Source of the DNA: an uncultured Croceitalea sp.
GTDB taxonomy: Bacteria; Bacteroidota; Bacteroidia; Flavobacteriales; Flavobacteriaceae
NCBI GenBank assembly: GCA_947503285.1
Contig: CANNDD010000004.1
Location: 484,615-548,614, forward strand
DNA length: 64,000 nucleotides
Direction of reading: 5' to 3'
Below are positions 25,266-34,241 of this stretch, piece after piece. The position numbers and the translations under genes were made by a program. Position 1 is the first letter of the stretch, and each line of letters opens with the position of its first letter. Below the pieces are notes generated by a model. The model worked only from the letters and a program-made list of their open reading frames with translations. It searched no databases and had not been told where the DNA came from.

Positions 25266-26737
25266 TGGTCATCGTATGGCTCAAAAGGGATTTGAGACTT
25301 TTAGACCACGAACCATTGGTCAAGGCGATTCGGACCCGAGAAAAGGTTTTATTGCTCTACTGTTTTGAACCCCTTTGGATGCAGGATGGGCACTACAGTG
25401 AAAAACACATTGACTTCATCAAGCAAAGCCTAGCTGATATGCAGCGGCAATTACATCCTTTTTCCACTAAGATTGCCATATTACAGGGTGAAATATTAGC
25501 CGTTTTACAAAAACTACACTCCCAATTTACTATTCGACAGCTGTTTTCTTATCAAGAAACGGGAATGCTCATGACTTATGATCGTGACAAAACGGTGGCT
25601 GAATGGTGTAAAACGGAACAAATTCTTTGGACGGAAAGTATTCAAAATGGGGTTTTAAGGGGTATTCAAAACAGAAAGGCCTGGAAAGACCATTGGGTCG
25701 ACTTCATCAATAGCCCTATCGACAAACCACCCATAATTGAGGGAGACTTCCTTTCAATACAAGAAATCGATGAATATGTGTTACCGAAATTTACCACAAT
25801 TTCCCTTGAAACCCGAATAAACCCTCATATACAAAGAGGAGGTACGACAACAGCCGTAAAATATTTAAACTCATTTTTAGAGCGGCGCATATCAGGCTAT
25901 AATAAGAACTATTCAAAACCCGCAACTTCAAGACTACACAGCAGCAGGTTGTCACCGTATTTGGCATGGGGTAATTTATCTACCCGTCAAGTATGTCAAC
26001 ATGCCGCGAATTACAGAAATAGCGTTAGCAAACGAGAACTCAATGCCTTTCTCTCTCGAATGAGATGGCAGGCGCATTTTATCCAAAAATTTGAGATGGA
26101 GGGTGAAATGGAATTCAAAAGTATCAATAAAGGTTACCATACCCTACATAAAGAAAGAAGGCCAGACTTGCAAAAAGCTTGGAGGCAGTCAAAAACGGGA
26201 ATTCCACTGGTAGACGCTGCAATGCGTTGTCTTACATCCACCGGATTCGTGAACTTCAGGCTGCGTGCTATGCTCGCTTCTTTTTTCACCCACTTATTGT
26301 GGCAACCCTGGCAAGATTGTACCGAACACCTTGCCCAACATTTCCTTGATTTTGAACCTGGCATCCATTTTCCACAATTAAATATGCAATCAGGGGAAAC
26401 TGGGGTAAATACCATACGAATTTATAATCCCGTTAAAAATGGTAAAGAGCACGACCCACAGGGTATTTTTATTAAGAAATGGATTCCAGAACTCTCAAGA
26501 TTACCTGCAAGTTATATTCATGAACCTTGGAAGATTCCCGAAATGGAAGGGGTCTTTTTAAATTTTCAACTCGAAAGGGACTATCCAAAACCTATCGTCG
26601 ATATCGATAGGATGAGAAAATATGCCAGCGAAATGTTATATACCTTTAAAAAGGAACAAAAAACCAAAAAAGAAAGTTCACGGATTATTAAAAAACATAC
26701 GCTTCCGGGGAGGCCGGTTTGGGACCAACAGATTTAA
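25265..26737 (+). CDS. divergent photolyase/cryptochrome-family flavoprotein
   Basis: PHR-family protein of 490 residues. The N-terminal domain begins [19 protein letters not shown]-domain signatures are [32 protein letters not shown] and [16 protein letters not shown]. Where photolyases have NWQW...[11 protein letters not shown], this reads [21 protein letters not shown] (about 369-389): the Trp pair is gone and the Asp before the RI-NP element is Asn. A basic C-terminal tail follows. Dimer repair therefore cannot be assumed; it may sense light, act on another lesion, or act with the photolyase it is coupled to by a one-base overlap. Confidence 0.85.
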   Translation: MVIVWLKRDLRLLDHEPLVKAIRTREKVLLLYCFEPLWMQDGHYSEKHIDFIKQSLADMQRQLHPFSTKIAILQGEILAVLQKLHSQFTIRQLFSYQETGMLMTYDRDKTVAEWCKTEQILWTESIQNGVLRGIQNRKAWKDHWVDFINSPIDKPPIIEGDFLSIQEIDEYVLPKFTTISLETRINPHIQRGGTTTAVKYLNSFLERRISGYNKNYSKPATSRLHSSRLSPYLAWGNLSTRQVCQHAANYRNSVSKRELNAFLSRMRWQAHFIQKFEMEGEMEFKSINKGYHTLHKERRPDLQKAWRQSKTGIPLVDAAMRCLTSTGFVNFRLRAMLASFFTHLLWQPWQDCTEHLAQHFLDFEPGIHFPQLNMQSGETGVNTIRIYNPVKNGKEHDPQGIFIKKWIPELSRLPASYIHEPWKIPEMEGVFLNFQLERDYPKPIVDIDRMRKYASEMLYTFKKEQKTKKESSRIIKKHTLPGRPVWDQQI

Positions 26738-26838
26738 TCAGACATGACTATGATAATTTATTGCCGCAACGAGCGGTCAAATTTATACCAACTTTAAGTA
26801 TCTTTAGAATGCCTATAACCATCATTTAAACAAGCATT

Positions 26839-28266
26839 ATGAAAAAAAACCTCAGCATCCTTATTTTGTTATGTGCAACCCTATCGGTAAGCTCACAAAA
26901 ACTGAATTCGAATAAGAAGGCGGTCATTGCTTCAGTAGAGAAGCACAAAGAAAAACTCATCAAGATCAGTGATTCTATCTGGGCACTGGCAGAAACTGCC
27001 TTCAATGAAAGTGAATCTTCGAAAATTTTAGCTAATTACGCAGAAAAAAATGGTTTAAAGGTAACTCGAGGGGTTGCAGATATTCCAACTGCGTTTACCG
27101 CTACTTACGGGTCGGGAAGTCCCGTTATCAGTATTTTAGGCGAGTTTGACGCCTTGCCTGGCCTATCACAGAAAGCAAGTCCGACAAAAGAACCCCTTGA
27201 ACCGGATGCAGCAGGACATGGTTGCGGACATAATATGTTCGGTACGGCCAGCCTAGGTTCAGCAATTGCCATCAAAGAATTGATGGACGCCGGAAAAATA
27301 AAGGGGACGGTCAAATTTTTGGGTACACCGGCAGAAGAAAAGTACTTTGCCAAGGTTTGGATGGTCAAAGCGGGGCTTTGGGATGACGTGGACGTCAATA
27401 TTAGTTGGCACCCCAGCGCGGGTATAGAGGCTGATGTTCAAAGCGGCCTCTCACTAATAGATTTTATAGTGGAATTCTATGGTCAGGCCGCACACGCTTC
27501 AGCGGATCCCTGGAATGGGCGAAGTGCATCAGATGCTTTAGAACTGTATACCACGGGCATCAATTATTACCGAGAGCACATTTTGCCAAGTTCGCGAATC
27601 CATTATCATATTCAAGATGGCGGACAAGTTGTGAATGTGGTACCGGATTATTCAAAACTATGGGTCAGGGTCCGCGATCCAAAACGCAAGGTAATGCTAC
27701 CCACTTACGAAAGGGTGAAAGCCATGGCAGAAGGAGCTGCGATAATGGCTAACGTCGATTATAAAATTTCATTGGTCTCTGGTATCTATGAGACATTGGT
27801 CAATCGAACCGGTGGTGCAATAATGCAGCAAAACCTCGAGTTGTTAGGGCCTATCAGTTACACAACCGAAGAAACCACATTCGGCAAGGCCATTCAAAAG
27901 GCAACGGGCAAGCCCGAAGTCGGTATGGATAGCAGTATTTATCCCTTACGGGAAACCGAAAAAACACCTGGTGGCGGCTCAACCGATGTTGGTGACGTAA
28001 GTTGGAATGTACCGAACATCAATTTAGGGGTGACCGTTGCACCAAAAGGTACCCCATGGCACTCTTGGGCCGTAGTGGCCTGTGGGGGTATGAGTATTGG
28101 TCATAAGGGAATGGTCTATGCCTCAAAAGCAATGGCCATGACGATGGTAGATCTATTCGAAGATCAAAAGCTAATCGATAAGGTGACCGAAGAGTTTAAG
28201 ACAAGAAAAGGCGATGAAGTATATGAGCCAATGATTGACGGACCTCCACCGATTGGGGATAACTGA
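26839..28266 (+). CDS. M20-family amidohydrolase (AbgB-like), exported
   Basis: Metal-dependent amidohydrolase of 475 residues with a signal peptide at about 1-19. The zinc-site motifs are GEFDALPG and HGCGHNMFG, the catalytic acid lies in GTPAEEKYF, and a later ligand His in TVAPKGTPWHSW. A dimerisation domain interrupts the catalytic one (DFIVEFYGQAAHASADPWNG). The closest named type is AbgB, which cleaves p-aminobenzoyl-glutamate; the true amide substrate is uncertain. A small Lacal_2735 gene follows after 13 bp. Confidence 0.85.
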   Translation: MKKNLSILILLCATLSVSSQKLNSNKKAVIASVEKHKEKLIKISDSIWALAETAFNESESSKILANYAEKNGLKVTRGVADIPTAFTATYGSGSPVISILGEFDALPGLSQKASPTKEPLEPDAAGHGCGHNMFGTASLGSAIAIKELMDAGKIKGTVKFLGTPAEEKYFAKVWMVKAGLWDDVDVNISWHPSAGIEADVQSGLSLIDFIVEFYGQAAHASADPWNGRSASDALELYTTGINYYREHILPSSRIHYHIQDGGQVVNVVPDYSKLWVRVRDPKRKVMLPTYERVKAMAEGAAIMANVDYKISLVSGIYETLVNRTGGAIMQQNLELLGPISYTTEETTFGKAIQKATGKPEVGMDSSIYPLRETEKTPGGGSTDVGDVSWNVPNINLGVTVAPKGTPWHSWAVVACGGMSIGHKGMVYASKAMAMTMVDLFEDQKLIDKVTEEFKTRKGDEVYEPMIDGPPPIGDN

Positions 28267-28279
28267 AAAAAGAATTGCT

Positions 28280-28450
28280 ATGTTCGGATTATTTAAAAAG
28301 AAAACAGAGGTAGAGAAATTACAGGAGAAGTATCAAAAACTCATGAAAGAAGCTTTTGATCTTTCTAAGATCAATAGAAGCGAAAGTGACAGCAAGTATG
28401 CTGAGGCAGATGACATACAGAAACAAATCGATGCGTTACAGAATCCTTAG
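28280..28450 (+). CDS. Lacal_2735 family small protein
   Basis: Small protein of 56 residues starting MFGLFKKKTEVEKLQEKYQK and ending KQIDALQNP; almost entirely charged helix, probably coiled coil. It matches the Flavobacteriia-specific Lacal_2735 family, of unknown function. The ATG at 28280 is used; an in-frame TTG upstream would overlap the amidohydrolase gene. A hairpin terminator follows at 28511. Confidence 0.8.
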   Translation: MFGLFKKKTEVEKLQEKYQKLMKEAFDLSKINRSESDSKYAEADDIQKQIDALQNP

Positions 28451-28510
28451 ATGTATTTTGAAGTCGGTGACAATATGAAATCGGTCTTATCATTGGTATA
28501 GTGAATAAGG

Positions 28511-28541
28511 GGGTCTGGATTTTAGTCCCGGACCCTTTATT
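28511..28541 (+). terminator. hairpin terminator after the Lacal_2735 gene
   Basis: GGGTCTGG (28511-28518) pairs with CCGGACCC (28528-28535) with one G-U pair, followed by TTTATT. It separates the amidohydrolase pair from the pirin gene. Confidence 0.65.
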
Positions 28542-28580
28542 AAAATGCCATGATGTAACTTTATGGTAAAATTATAAGTC

Positions 28581-29585
28581 ATGAATTACCCCGTATTACA
28601 AACCTACCCTTTGGGTTTTCCGTGGCAAACCCAAGACCCGTTTTTATTCTGTGTATACCATTTAGACCATTATCCAAAGGGCAATGGCGAGATGGGACCA
28701 GATTCCAAACTTTTAGAGGGCAGAAACATCGGGAACGACTTTACCCTGAAAGATGGATGGAGAATGTATCATGGTAGCACCATTCCCGGGTTTCCATACC
28801 ATCCACATCGCGGGTTTGAGACCATAACAATCGTAAACAAAGGTTTTTGTGATCATTCAGATTCGTTAGGGGCCGCAGGGCGTTTCGGTGAGGGGGACGT
28901 ACAATGGATGACCGCTGGTCGCGGTGTACAACATTCAGAAATGTTTCCGCTACTTCATGATGACAAAGAAAATACATTGGAACTTTTTCAAATATGGTTG
29001 AACCTACCAAAAGCTGACAAGTTTGTAGAACCCCATTTTAAAATGCTTTGGCATGAAGACATCCCCGTAGTACAAGAAGAAAATGCTATAGTGAAAGTAA
29101 TTGCCGGAAACTATAAGGGAAATCAAGCGAACCATCCGGCTCCAGATTCTTGGGCGGCCAAAAAAGAGAATGAAGTGGCCATTTGGAACCTTCATGTAGA
29201 TGCGGAAACCATGTTTACACTTCCAAAAGCAGGGGCCTTAGTATCACGAACACTCTATTTTTATGAAGGTTCAGAAATCCATTTTGGGGATAAAAAAGTG
29301 AATCGAAGTTTTGGGATTGTATTGGATGCTTCACAAGACATTGTTTTTAAAGTAGGTAAGCAACCTGCCCATTTTTTGATGCTTCAGGGCAAACCTATCG
29401 CCGAACCCGTAGCTAAATACGGTCCGTTTGTCATGAATACCGATGAAGAGATCCAACAAGCTATGGACGAATACCGGTTGACGCAATTTGGGGGCTGGCC
29501 TTGGCCTTATCCTGACCATGTTCATGAAAAAGAGAAAGGCCGTTTTGCCAAGTATACCGATGGAAGGATTGTAGAAAAATCGTAA
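28581..29585 (+). CDS. pirin family protein
   Basis: Double-cupin pirin of 334 residues. The N-terminal metal site is visible as HPHRGFETI (His74, His76, Glu80) plus a later His in GRGVQHSEMF. Bacterial pirins bind Fe and include quercetinase-like enzymes and redox-linked regulators; the role here is not specified. No signal peptide. It is longer than many pirins because of a C-terminal tail after about 290 (MNTDEEIQQAMDEYRLTQFG). Its gene is followed after about 25 bp by an S41 peptidase gene. Confidence 0.9.
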   Translation: MNYPVLQTYPLGFPWQTQDPFLFCVYHLDHYPKGNGEMGPDSKLLEGRNIGNDFTLKDGWRMYHGSTIPGFPYHPHRGFETITIVNKGFCDHSDSLGAAGRFGEGDVQWMTAGRGVQHSEMFPLLHDDKENTLELFQIWLNLPKADKFVEPHFKMLWHEDIPVVQEENAIVKVIAGNYKGNQANHPAPDSWAAKKENEVAIWNLHVDAETMFTLPKAGALVSRTLYFYEGSEIHFGDKKVNRSFGIVLDASQDIVFKVGKQPAHFLMLQGKPIAEPVAKYGPFVMNTDEEIQQAMDEYRLTQFGGWPWPYPDHVHEKEKGRFAKYTDGRIVEKS

Positions 29586-29608
29586 GTTACTAGATGGAAG
29601 CAGTTATT

Positions 29609-30595
29609 ATGAAAAAATACTTTATCCCACTCGTTGCGGTGTTCCTTTTATTTTCCTGTAGCGATAACGGCCCCAATGAAAATACCATTGAAGAAGCAGA
29701 AATCTCCATTGCGGCAACAAACTTTTTAAATGAGGTCATTGGCATCATGGAGTCCAATTCGTTACATCGAAACACCATTGATTGGTCAGATTTCAAAAAT
29801 GAAGTTTTTGAAGTTGTTGGTACGGCCCAAAATATTAATGATGTTTATGAATCGGGTGCCATACAAAAGGCTCTTGAACTCTTAGGTGACAACCATAGTT
29901 TTATCAGTCGTGCCAATGGAACGTTTGTCTCAGCTTCGACAGCAGTTTGTCCACGAAGGGACCCACCTAGACCTGAAATCCCAGAAAATATAGGATATAT
30001 ATTCATACCAGGATTTAGCAGCCCAAGTGAAGCAGGGATAACGGCTTTCGCCGAAGAATTACAAGATGTTATTCGAGAAAAAGATTCTCCTGAAATCATT
30101 GGGTGGATTGTTGATTTGCGCATAAACACAGGAGGTAATATGTGGCCCATGTTGGCTGGAATAGGGCCCATCTTAGGTGAAGGTGTTTCCGGTTATTTTA
30201 TAGGTGCTATTGGTGATGAGTCTTCATGGGGCTATACCCAAGGAAAATCAATGTCTGGTCAACGTACTGTAACAGAAGTTCAAAATCCTTATTCATTGTA
30301 TAATGAAAATCCTAAAGTGGCGGTATTACTTGATGTTGCTACTGCAAGTTCGGGTGAAGCCATCGCTATTTCATTTATCAACAGAGATAATACGGCGTCC
30401 TTTGGATTGCCAACCTGTGGATTATCCACGGGCAATTCTCCTTTTACTTTAAGTGATGGTTCTATTTTACAATTAACTACGGTCGTGCTGGCAGATCGTC
30501 AAAAGAACACTTTTGGAAATAGTTTACAGCCCGATTTTGAAGTAGGTAATGACGAAATTATAGCACGTGCTATCGAATATCTTCAAAACGATTAA
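29609..30595 (+). CDS. S41 family peptidase, lipoprotein
   Basis: Predicted lipoprotein with lipobox LFSCSDN (Cys near 14). ATG 29609 is chosen because it gives a standard KKYFIPLVAVFLLF signal; an in-frame ATG five codons earlier is possible. The S41/tail-specific protease fold shows IGWIVDLRINTGGNMWP and the nucleophile region DVATASSGEAIAISF. No PDZ domain is evident, as in C-terminal processing peptidase relatives of the retinol-binding type. It probably cleaves envelope proteins. Followed by two small membrane protein genes. Confidence 0.85.
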   Translation: MKKYFIPLVAVFLLFSCSDNGPNENTIEEAEISIAATNFLNEVIGIMESNSLHRNTIDWSDFKNEVFEVVGTAQNINDVYESGAIQKALELLGDNHSFISRANGTFVSASTAVCPRRDPPRPEIPENIGYIFIPGFSSPSEAGITAFAEELQDVIREKDSPEIIGWIVDLRINTGGNMWPMLAGIGPILGEGVSGYFIGAIGDESSWGYTQGKSMSGQRTVTEVQNPYSLYNENPKVAVLLDVATASSGEAIAISFINRDNTASFGLPTCGLSTGNSPFTLSDGSILQLTTVVLADRQKNTFGNSLQPDFEVGNDEIIARAIEYLQND

Positions 30596-30609
30596 AGTTA
30601 AAGTCTAAA

Positions 30610-30990
30610 ATGAAGCTTACCTTAAAACTGGCCGCCATCTATAACATCCTCTGGGGTGCTTGGGTCGTATTGTTTCCCAATCATTTTTTTGAACTGGTAG
30701 GGATGGAACCATTGAACCACCCCATGGTATGGCAAGGGATGGGTATGGTTATTGGAGTCTACGGACTTGGGTATTGGTGGGCATCTTACAATCCCATAAA
30801 ACACTGGCCCATTGTAGCAGTTGGTTTTTTAGGGAAAATCTTTGGGCCTTTGGGCTTTATTTTTAATTACTTAAAAGGAGATATACCTTTTGAGTTTATC
30901 TACACATTAATAACCAACGATTTTATCTGGTGGATTCCGTTTTATATCATCTTGAAAAAGGTACATCAACAAGCTAATTGGAAGCTTTGA
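30610..30990 (+). CDS. small four-helix membrane protein
   Basis: Integral membrane protein of 126 residues with about four hydrophobic helices (LAAIYNILWGAWVVLFP, GMGMVIGVYGLGYWW, IVAVGFLGKIFGPLGFIF, IWWIPFYIIL). Relatives in Flavobacteriia are sometimes misnamed alkyl hydroperoxide reductase; it has no catalytic Cys. Function unknown. Its TGA stop overlaps the TTG start of the DoxX-like gene. Confidence 0.7.
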   Translation: MKLTLKLAAIYNILWGAWVVLFPNHFFELVGMEPLNHPMVWQGMGMVIGVYGLGYWWASYNPIKHWPIVAVGFLGKIFGPLGFIFNYLKGDIPFEFIYTLITNDFIWWIPFYIILKKVHQQANWKL

Positions 30991-31358
30991 ATGTCCGTAC
31001 GATACTAAGATTTGGTCTTTCTGGGTTTATGTTAATAGCAGGAACCAATCACTTTGTCCATCCTGATTTCTATTACCCACTGATTCCTGACTACCTACCC
31101 TTGCCAAAATGGATTAATATCATTTCGGGCGTATCAGAGGTGCTGTTCGGTATTTTTCTCTTGATACCGAAACAAAGAAAAGTAGGGGCTTTTGGCATAA
31201 TTTTCATACTCTTCCTCTTTGTTCCATCGCATATTTATTTCATCCAAATTGGAAGTTGTGTCATAAACGGGCTATGTGTTCCGCCATGGGTCGCATGGGC
31301 GCGGTTAGTGGTCCTTCATCCCCTTTTACTACTATGGGCTTGGTACAGTAAAGACTAA
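30987..31358 (+). CDS. DoxX-like membrane protein
   Basis: Four-helix membrane protein of about 123 residues of the DoxX/MauE-like group (FGLSGFMLIAGTNHFVHPDFY, ISGVSEVLFGIFLLIPK). No ATG precedes the first helix in frame, so the likely start is TTG at 30987, which overlaps the previous stop as TTGA and implies coupled translation. A TTG three codons earlier is an alternative. Family members often associate with quinone or thiol redox systems; the role here is unknown. Confidence 0.75.
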   Translation: MNVRTILRFGLSGFMLIAGTNHFVHPDFYYPLIPDYLPLPKWINIISGVSEVLFGIFLLIPKQRKVGAFGIIFILFLFVPSHIYFIQIGSCVINGLCVPPWVAWARLVVLHPLLLLWAWYSKD

Positions 31359-31926
31359 TCCTTTTTTTATACCATATGCATAAATCCTCAATTCCCTATT
31401 TCTTTAAATTCAAAACCCTTGGTAAAGTATTGGGTGTGGAAAAAGAAGCTATCCTCAGTAACTTTTTTCCCCGTAGACGGTCTTAAATAGGGGTAGTACT
31501 CCATAAACCACATGACCTTTTAGTAAAACCCATTAAAAATCACCAAGCAAGTACCCTTCTAAAACTTTTGCCCCCCTTTAGAACAACCAATCATTGTTCG
31601 TAAGAAAAAATAAAAAGTATTTTTCACAAACCATTTTGTAGTAATACCGTAATAACGCCATCGGAAAACATTATTCATATAAAAACAACAATACCTTTCC
31701 CCTAACTTTCAAACTTCAAACTTTGATGAAGTCTTAGCCTTAAATCATTAGGTTCAAGCGCATTGAAAAACGACTATTCGAATGTACTTTAGACTACTTT
31801 TAACTTATATTAAATTCAAAAAAGTACCGATCACGTAACAAAACCCTTGCTATCACGTCTTAAAAGGGAGAATAATAAAGGTCATTACTTACTAGAACCA
31901 GTTTCTTTTATTTTGTGGCAAGCACT
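31359..31926. other. long intergenic region upstream of the AraC gene
   Basis: About 570 bp without a supported gene. It contains ATCACGT direct repeats (31830 and 31852), one ACTTCAAA (31713-31720) within the inverted repeat ACTTCAaactttgaTGAAGT, and a 36-codon frame (31376-31486) with no supporting features. Its size suggests a complex regulatory region or decayed sequence. Confidence 0.5.
31830..31858 (+). promoter_or_regulatory. candidate AraC-type operator, ATCACGT repeats
   Basis: Two identical ATCACGT heptamers start at 31830 and 31852, a 22-bp spacing that places both on the same DNA face, about 70-97 bp upstream of the AraC regulator ATG. AraC-family regulators commonly bind such spaced direct repeats, so self-regulation is inferred. 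Confidence 0.4.
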
Positions 31927-32742
31927 ATGATTTCAACATTTGACCATATTCATTTAAAGAAAGGACAGTATCTAGCCCCTGACTATCAAGTTACAGACTT
32001 TGAAGAGGTCTCAGTTGGAATTACAAATTATAATACCGTCACGGAAACCGGGGTTTGGCATTCGCATGAAAAACCGATGATCAGTTTTGTGTTATATGGA
32101 AACAATACCGAATTCAGAAAAGGAAATAGCACGAAAAGAGTGGCCGGTTCGGTTAATTTTTATCATTCCCATGAACCGCATCGAAATGTATACAACTGTT
32201 TTCCGTCAAAACACATCAGCCTGGAATTGGATCCCCAATTCTTAGAAAGATATGGTTATATCGAGGCTGATATTGACCTAGCCGTAAAAAAGGGCCATGA
32301 ACCGATTTTTACCTTTATAAAGGTAATGAGTGAAGCATTGCTTAACGATATGCAATCTAAAGATGTGATAGAAATGCTCTTCGTCGCATTTGTCGAAAAT
32401 TCCCTTAATTTAAAAAAAGAGGATCTCTTACCGCATTGGGCAATATCGGTTCGAGAATTATTGAATGATAGGTGGAACGAAAATATTTCCCTGCAAGAGT
32501 TGGCCACTAATGTAGGGGTTCACCCTACTACCATTTCCAAACATTTTAGAAAGTACTTTCAATGCACTATGGGCGAATACACGAGAAAGCTGAAAGTTAA
32601 GAAGGCAATCGACTTGTTACATACCTCTAAACATTCCCTAACTGAGATAGCTTATATCTGTGGCTTTTCGGATCAAAGCCATTTTATTAGAATATTCAAG
32701 TCCATGACGGGCTATTTGCCTAGAACTTACCTCAAACTCTAA
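31927..32742 (+). CDS. AraC family transcriptional regulator
   Basis: DNA-binding regulator of 271 residues. An N-terminal cupin-like sensor region has VWHSHEKPMISFVLYG and FYHSHEPHRN. The C-terminal HTH_18 domain (about 170-271) holds two helix-turn-helices: ISLQELATNVGVHPTTISKHF and LTEIAYICGFSDQSHFIRIF. ATG 31927 is chosen over a GTG four codons earlier. The two His-x-His motifs in the sensor part suggest a bound metal or small ligand, unidentified. Possible targets are itself and the adjacent DUF6624/BLUF genes. Confidence 0.9.
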   Translation: MISTFDHIHLKKGQYLAPDYQVTDFEEVSVGITNYNTVTETGVWHSHEKPMISFVLYGNNTEFRKGNSTKRVAGSVNFYHSHEPHRNVYNCFPSKHISLELDPQFLERYGYIEADIDLAVKKGHEPIFTFIKVMSEALLNDMQSKDVIEMLFVAFVENSLNLKKEDLLPHWAISVRELLNDRWNENISLQELATNVGVHPTTISKHFRKYFQCTMGEYTRKLKVKKAIDLLHTSKHSLTEIAYICGFSDQSHFIRIFKSMTGYLPRTYLKL

Positions 32743-32819
32743 TTTTAAAGGCAAATTTGGTTCTATTCCAGAAATAATATCCACACTTTCTTTGCCCCAA
32801 CAATGTATAAATAGAACAA

Positions 32820-34154
32820 ATGACTTTTTTGAAATGTAATCCGCACATGGCCCTCGTGGGTATTTTAGCTGCGCTATGTATGACGGATTGTAAATCTGAG
32901 GATAAACAAGAGGTCCGTCAACAAAGCCAAATAACTAATTTTAATCAAAAATGGGTCGCCGAATTTATCGAAGCATACCAAGCCCTAAATCAAAAACCGA
33001 CATTGGAAGCAGCTGAACTGCTATTCGAAGCTACGGAGTCCATGCCGATTAAAAATTGGGATAATTATTTTATGATAGCAACGGTCTTTGCCGCTAATAA
33101 TGAAAATGATAAAGCATTTCTAGCCCTCAACAAGGCAATAGCAAACGGACTGAGGGATTCCATTTTATTGGTTACCTATCCCCAATTAGCCCCTCTAAGG
33201 GATGATAGTAGTTGGAACGGAGTCATAGCTAACTTTACAAAATCAAAAGCAGCCTATAACCGAACGATTGAAAATCCTGACTTGCTCAAAACGTTAGAGG
33301 ATATGTGGGCAAAAGATCAACTAGCTTTATCAGAATATCAAGAGGCTATTCAATCTTTGCCCGAAAGTGCTGGTTATGAGGATTATGACAAGCTTTTTAA
33401 ACCCGTTGAAATTCGATGGGAAATCAACAAAAACAAGCTGGATAGCATTATCCAAATTTATGGCTGGCCCGGTAATCGTTTGGTCGGTGCAGAGGGTGCA
33501 AAATTAGCCTGGGCCATACCGCAACACCACCCAGACGTCTTTTTCAAAGAAAAATGCCTCAAATTATTAGCAGGGGCAATTCAAAAAAGGGATGTCGACC
33601 CAAACCATTACGCCGAATTGCATGATAGGATCGCCCGCGAAACATGGCGCAAACAGACCTATGGGGCAAGTATGGGGGAAAAAGCACCATATCCTATACA
33701 AGACCCGGTTACCGTAAACAAAAGAAGAAGTATACTTGGGCTTGCAGAGCCAATTGAAATCTATGCCCTATACCATAATATCAACTACAATACGCCAAGT
33801 GTGCAACAGGCTAAAGAGGGGCTGCGCATAACCCAGGAAAAGGCTCAATATCACTATGCAAAATTTGAAAAATTTTGGAACAAAAAACAAATTGATTCTG
33901 CCAATAACAGTATCGCAAGTGCCATTGATTTTTACGGTGATATCGATGATGAACAGTTGTTCTCGGCAGCATTGAAATTGGCACAATTGGAAAACGACCG
34001 CTCAAAACGCATCAGCATTAAAATCCTAAAGGTCTTGATTTGGCGAAAATGGGAGAAGAGGGAAGGCATTTTAACCCAAAAAGAATTCAAATCCCTACAT
34101 GAGGGCCCTGAATGGCCAGCTATTAAAGAACTTCTTTCGAGAAGTAAGGCATAA
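32820..34154 (+). CDS. DUF6624 lipoprotein with helical N-terminal region
   Basis: Protein of 444 residues with an N-terminal hydrophobic stretch ending in MTDCKS, a probable lipobox (Cys near 24). Residues about 40-130 are TPR-like helices (FIEAYQALNQKPTLEAAELL). The DUF6624 region (about 165-310) includes GWPGNRLVGAEGAKLAWAIPQH and the signature HYAELHDRIARETWRKQTYG. The C-terminus is helical again. DUF6624 is of unknown function; a shorter family member is encoded at 46393. It follows the AraC gene by 78 bp. Confidence 0.8.
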   Translation: MTFLKCNPHMALVGILAALCMTDCKSEDKQEVRQQSQITNFNQKWVAEFIEAYQALNQKPTLEAAELLFEATESMPIKNWDNYFMIATVFAANNENDKAFLALNKAIANGLRDSILLVTYPQLAPLRDDSSWNGVIANFTKSKAAYNRTIENPDLLKTLEDMWAKDQLALSEYQEAIQSLPESAGYEDYDKLFKPVEIRWEINKNKLDSIIQIYGWPGNRLVGAEGAKLAWAIPQHHPDVFFKEKCLKLLAGAIQKRDVDPNHYAELHDRIARETWRKQTYGASMGEKAPYPIQDPVTVNKRRSILGLAEPIEIYALYHNINYNTPSVQQAKEGLRITQEKAQYHYAKFEKFWNKKQIDSANNSIASAIDFYGDIDDEQLFSAALKLAQLENDRSKRISIKILKVLIWRKWEKREGILTQKEFKSLHEGPEWPAIKELLSRSKA

Positions 34155-34241
34155 GAAAGGGTAAACAAGTACATCTTCAAGCTTAAAAGCTTAGCAAATA
34201 AAATTTAATATCTTTAAGCAACCTAAAGCAATAAATACTTT

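Noticed and set aside
31376..31486. 36-codon frame after the DoxX gene
   Set aside because: No promoter, no hydrophobic segment or recognised motif, and of a size expected by chance in a 570-bp gap.
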